Position numbers and translations under genes: made by a program. 64,000 bases of DNA from Clostridium sp. AM30-24 (GTDB lineage Bacteria; Bacillota; Clostridia; Lachnospirales; Lachnospiraceae), in assembly GCF_003480435.1 (NCBI RefSeq), contig NZ_QUJB01000007.1:1-64000 (forward strand), written 5' to 3'. The notes below the pieces were generated by a model, which was not told the DNA's origin, did not search any database, and saw nothing but the letters and a program-made list of their open reading frames with translations. Position 1 is the stretch's first letter, and every line of letters begins with the position of its first letter. This document shows positions 61,125 to 64,000 of this stretch, one piece after another.

Positions 61125-62480
61125 TCAGTTCGGATCATGGGAGGATGGAATGTTTGCGTTTTGCCCTGCGATCCGGATAAAATTGATCGTCAGGAATGTC
61201 ACACAGAGTATCCAGCCGAGACCGGAAAAGAGAGCAACCGCGGTGAGCCCCATCTTTCCGATCATGATGGCGGAACAGATCGCACGGAAAATAATGTGTA
61301 GGGTTGTTCCGCAGAAGGCGATGACCATGTAACCCTGTCCTTTAAAGTATCCCATGTAAGCACTTCCTGTAAAGCAGAATATATAGAAAATAGAGATCAG
61401 CCGTATATAACTGTTTCCGTAATAGAGAGCCAGTTCGTCTGAAGAACTCAAAAACAGCCGGAGTGCAGGATCGGAACCAAAGAACATGAAAAGGGAGATC
61501 ACCACACAGACCGTCCAGTTTAACATCAGCCCCCCAAATAGACTTTTTTTCACCCGGTCATGATTTCCGGCCCCAAGATTCTGGGAGACCATGACGGAGA
61601 CCGCATTTCCTCCGCTGTCACCGAAGGAATTCGCGAATCCCTCAATGCGGGTCGCTGCCGTATAGGCGGCGATTCCCGGTGTTCCGAGTGTATTGACACT
61701 GCCCTGAACGAGAATCTTTCCGATATACAGGCTGGAGGCCTGAAGCGCCGAGATGAGACCGTAGCGCAGAGTGTGGATCATAAGATCCTTATGAGCACCA
61801 ATATCTTCTCTGCGGCAGAGCAGTCCCGGATAAGTATCCCGCAGATACAGAAAACAGCAGATTGCGGAGAAAAACTGTGACAGGATCGTGGCCGCGGCAG
61901 CACCGCCGGTTCCAAGTCTCAGAATGCCGATAAAGAGAAAGTCCAGAGCGATGTTCACTGTGATGGCGGCGGCGAGAAAAGACAGGGCAACTCTGGTGTT
62001 GCCGATAGACCGCAGGATTCCGGATAAAAGGTTATAAAGACAGGTAAAAGGAAGCCCTGCGAGGATAATGAAAAGGTAGGATTCAGCGTAAGGAATGAGT
62101 TCGTCCGGGGTGTGGATCAGGTTTAAGATCGGATCCAGAAAGACGGTACACACACCGCTGATGATAAGGGCGATGATCATGCCGAGAAGAAGAGCGGTGA
62201 AGACTTCCTCGCGGTATTTTTTTCTGTCACCGCTTCCGTAGAACTGACCGAGGATTACCGTGATCCCGGCGCAGAAGCCGTCGAGGATGAAGATAAAAAG
62301 GTTCATAAGACTGCCGGAGATTCCCACAGAGGCAAAGGCGTTGGTGCCGAGAAATCTGCCCACGATCAGTGAGTCGGCAGTGTTGTAAAGCTGTTGTAAA
62401 ATGTTTCCAAGCAGCAGTGGAACGGCGAGGGTTAAGATCTGCTGTCGGATATTGCCGGAAAGTAAAGAGGTCTGGTTCAT
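61125..62480 (-). CDS. MATE-family efflux transporter
   Basis: The 451-residue exporter has twelve hydrophobic segments in two MatE halves. Motifs include LTLAVPLLLGNILQQLYNTA, DSLIVGRFLGTNAFASVGIS, GILRSIGNTR and, in the second half, GIAAYTAATRIEGFANSFGD. These proteins expel drugs or metabolites using sodium or protons. AGGAGT precedes ATG 62480, favoured over a longer frame to 62540. It is divergent from a LysR gene that may control it. Confidence 0.93.
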   Translation of the reverse strand: MNQTSLLSGNIRQQILTLAVPLLLGNILQQLYNTADSLIVGRFLGTNAFASVGISGSLMNLFIFILDGFCAGITVILGQFYGSGDRKKYREEVFTALLLGMIIALIISGVCTVFLDPILNLIHTPDELIPYAESYLFIILAGLPFTCLYNLLSGILRSIGNTRVALSFLAAAITVNIALDFLFIGILRLGTGGAAAATILSQFFSAICCFLYLRDTYPGLLCRREDIGAHKDLMIHTLRYGLISALQASSLYIGKILVQGSVNTLGTPGIAAYTAATRIEGFANSFGDSGGNAVSVMVSQNLGAGNHDRVKKSLFGGLMLNWTVCVVISLFMFFGSDPALRLFLSSSDELALYYGNSYIRLISIFYIFCFTGSAYMGYFKGQGYMVIAFCGTTLHIIFRAICSAIMIGKMGLTAVALFSGLGWILCVTFLTINFIRIAGQNANIPSSHDPN

Positions 62481-62621
62481 GGTTATGTACTCCTGAAATA
62501 TAATCTTCTGATACCGGATGTTCCGCACTGCGTACTCCAAATTCTATGCGCTGCTCCGGCTGGTGCCAAATCTGAAGGTTCAGTACCTTCACAGAAATCA
62601 GTGTATCACAGAAAATATTAA

Positions 62622-62650
62622 TTGAAAAATGAATAATTAAAAAGTAAAAT
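62622..62650 (+). promoter_or_regulatory. Promoter of the LysR gene next to MATE
   Basis: TTGAAA (62622-62627) and TAAAAT (62645-62650), 17 bases apart, in an A+T-rich divergent region. Confidence 0.6.
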
Positions 62651-62722
62651 ATAATCAAAATGATATATTTTGAACAGGATAAAATATTTGCAGTAAAAAA
62701 ATCGGAGAAAACGGAGATCATT

Positions 62723-63613
62723 ATGACAAAAACGGAGTTGGAGGCATTCCTGGCAGTTCTCCAGTACGGCAGTATCTCAGCAGCGGCAGAACGGCTTTTT
62801 ATCACACAGCCGGCTATGAGCCGCAGAATGAAATCGATGGAAGAGGAACTGGGATACAGCCTTTTTGAGCGTGGACGCGGTCAGAGAAGCGTGGAACTTA
62901 CAGAGAATGGAAAAGAATTCGTTCCGGTCGCGGAACGCCTGTTGACACTTTACAGGGAGGCGGAGGAGATACCGAGAAGAAAGAAAAGTCCGCTTCTGCG
63001 AGTCAGCACAGTGAACAGCATTGCTTTTTATCTGATGCCGGCTGTATTGAAAGAAATGATGTCCGCTCGGGACACCTGCAGCATTGAATTTAAGACGGGG
63101 CGTTCTTCTGACATTTATGGGTATGTGGAAAATGGAAGTGTTGATGTGGCTCTGGTCTCGGATCTTTTAAATTCCAGAAGAATAGTTCCGTTCCCTGTGT
63201 TCAGGGAGCCGTTCGTGTTTGCCGGTGGTGAGAGCTGGAGAGAAACGGGGCGAGTGACTCCGGATATGCTGGATCCGGAAGAACAGATCCGGCTGCCGTG
63301 GAATCCGGAATATGATATCTGGCACAGCCGATGGTTTCTGCCGGATGCAAATCCGAGTCTCACAGCGGATAAGATGGAATTTCTGGAATATTTTCTGAAT
63401 GGAAAAAAATGGGCGGTGATCCCACTTCTTGTTGCAAGGCGATTCAAGAGACAAGACGTGTGGATCTGTCCGATGGAAGGCGGACCGGAGGACATGACGA
63501 TCTATGGACTCACAAAAGAGAACCGGATGGATGATCAGATCCGAAGATTTTTTCAGTGTGTGAGAGAAGAACTGCAGATGATCGATGGGATAGAGTTGTT
63601 TTCAGGAAGATAA
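62723..63613 (+). CDS. LysR-family regulator divergent from MATE
   Basis: The 296-residue protein opens MTKTELEAFLAVLQYGSISA and AAERLFITQPAMSRRMKSME, a standard LysR recognition helix, followed by an effector domain. CGGAGA precedes ATG 62723, 63 bases inside the longest frame. Divergence from the MATE gene across about 240 bases suggests it regulates that exporter, perhaps in response to a transported compound. Confidence 0.9.
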   Translation: MTKTELEAFLAVLQYGSISAAAERLFITQPAMSRRMKSMEEELGYSLFERGRGQRSVELTENGKEFVPVAERLLTLYREAEEIPRRKKSPLLRVSTVNSIAFYLMPAVLKEMMSARDTCSIEFKTGRSSDIYGYVENGSVDVALVSDLLNSRRIVPFPVFREPFVFAGGESWRETGRVTPDMLDPEEQIRLPWNPEYDIWHSRWFLPDANPSLTADKMEFLEYFLNGKKWAVIPLLVARRFKRQDVWICPMEGGPEDMTIYGLTKENRMDDQIRRFFQCVREELQMIDGIELFSGR

Positions 63614-63662
63614 AGAGAGATCCTGGTCTCTCGGAAAAATTTATAATTAAATTTCAGACAGG

Positions 63663-63716
63663 AAAAAGGGCCCAGCCATCGGAACATACCCCAGGATTCC
63701 GGTGCGGGCCCTTTTT
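63663..63716. terminator. Bidirectional terminator
   Basis: AAAAAGGGCCC (63663-63673) pairs with GGGCCCTTTTT (63706-63716), with inner CGGAA/TTCCG. It separates the LysR gene from the convergent gltS. Confidence 0.85.
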
Positions 63717-63749
63717 CAAGAGTTACAATCTATGATCTCAAATTGGATC

Positions 63750-64000
63750 TTACAGGAAGTTCATAAATGTCGTAATAATAAGTGCATTGAAGAAATCGAT
63801 GAACAGACTTCCTACTAACGGCACTACGAAGTATGCGGTCGGAGCCGGACCATACTTTGCGGTGATCGCCTGCATGTTTGCCATAGCGTTCGGTGTAGCA
63901 CCCATACCAAATCCACAGAAGCCGGATGTCATAACGGCTGCGTCGTAGTTCTTTCCGAGAAGGTTGAATACTACGAAGTAAGCGAAGATTGCCATGAGAA
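63750..64000 (-). CDS. gltS: Sodium:glutamate symporter, C-terminal part (runs off the window)
   Basis: Only about 83 C-terminal codons are present. GMGATPNAMANMQAITAKYG, then PTAYFVVPLVGSLFIDFFNA, is the glycine-rich second loop and last segments of GltS, much closer to E. coli GltS than the protein at 34485. The gene continues beyond 64000, so length and start cannot be judged. Confidence 0.85.
   Translation of the reverse strand, partial: LMAIFAYFVVFNLLGKNYDAAVMTSGFCGFGMGATPNAMANMQAITAKYGPAPTAYFVVPLVGSLFIDFFNALIITTFMNFL

Overview
The window looks like chromosome from an anaerobic Clostridia-type Firmicute, most likely a Lachnospiraceae relative. The signs are strong GGAGG ribosome sites, two-subunit iron-sulfur serine dehydratase, a long-form hibernation factor, pheB-hom, and secreted proteins with aromatic cell-wall-binding repeats. 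This placement is inference from gene content; no 16S rRNA is present. No rRNA, tRNA, CRISPR array or prophage was seen. One decayed IS200/IS605-type transposon end lies at the left edge.

Layout. 1-1063: repeated terminator-like blocks, a TnpB C-terminal tail with a structured transposon end, and a shredded M20 amidohydrolase pseudogene. 1105-5688: an RraA-family protein, an ion-transporter-superfamily permease and an M20 amidohydrolase on the minus strand, divergent from a LysR regulator. 5690-6975: tag and sfsA. 7026-14040: an A+T-richer accessory island with a SdpI-like protein, XRE regulator, TetR-flavoprotein operon, a GIY-YIG-like unknown, GNAT enzymes, an AAA/DUF4143 ATPase and a chimeric flavoprotein pseudogene. 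14192-20658: a short pyruvate-kinase-like protein, an AbgB-like amidohydrolase, a two-component system, a secreted protein and a PHP phosphoesterase.

20867-33463: housekeeping genes (S1 protein, small alarmone synthetase, dtd, M18 aminopeptidase, pheB-hom, tex, a C-S lyase, tsaE, tsaB) ending in a broken FliB-like gene. 33520-36812: an IclR regulator divergent from a GltS-like transporter and an arginase-fold enzyme. 36843-43151: a catabolic cluster (lactonase-fold protein, MatC-like carrier, RraA-family protein, SDR) with two tandem LysR regulators. 43191-46516: fic, with a nested palindromic control region, then aconitase. 46759-56589: trxB, a secreted NlpC/P60 hydrolase, sdaAB-sdaAA, hpf, a 0.9 kb non-coding region with clustered DnaA boxes, secA and prfB. 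56807-64000: two secreted wall-binding proteins, a BCCT transporter, a MATE exporter divergent from a LysR regulator, and the C-terminus of gltS.

Two modules (1105-5688 and 36843-43151) share one plan: an RraA-family aldolase or decarboxylase, an organic-anion carrier and LysR control. With the GltS/arginase-fold module and several amidohydrolases, this suggests a bacterium that scavenges organic acids and N-acyl or guanidino compounds. The least explained signals are the DnaA-box cluster before secA, the four-fold TTGGGAG operator of fic, the multibranch structured element at 2365-2486, and the chimeric pseudogene at 12732-13089.
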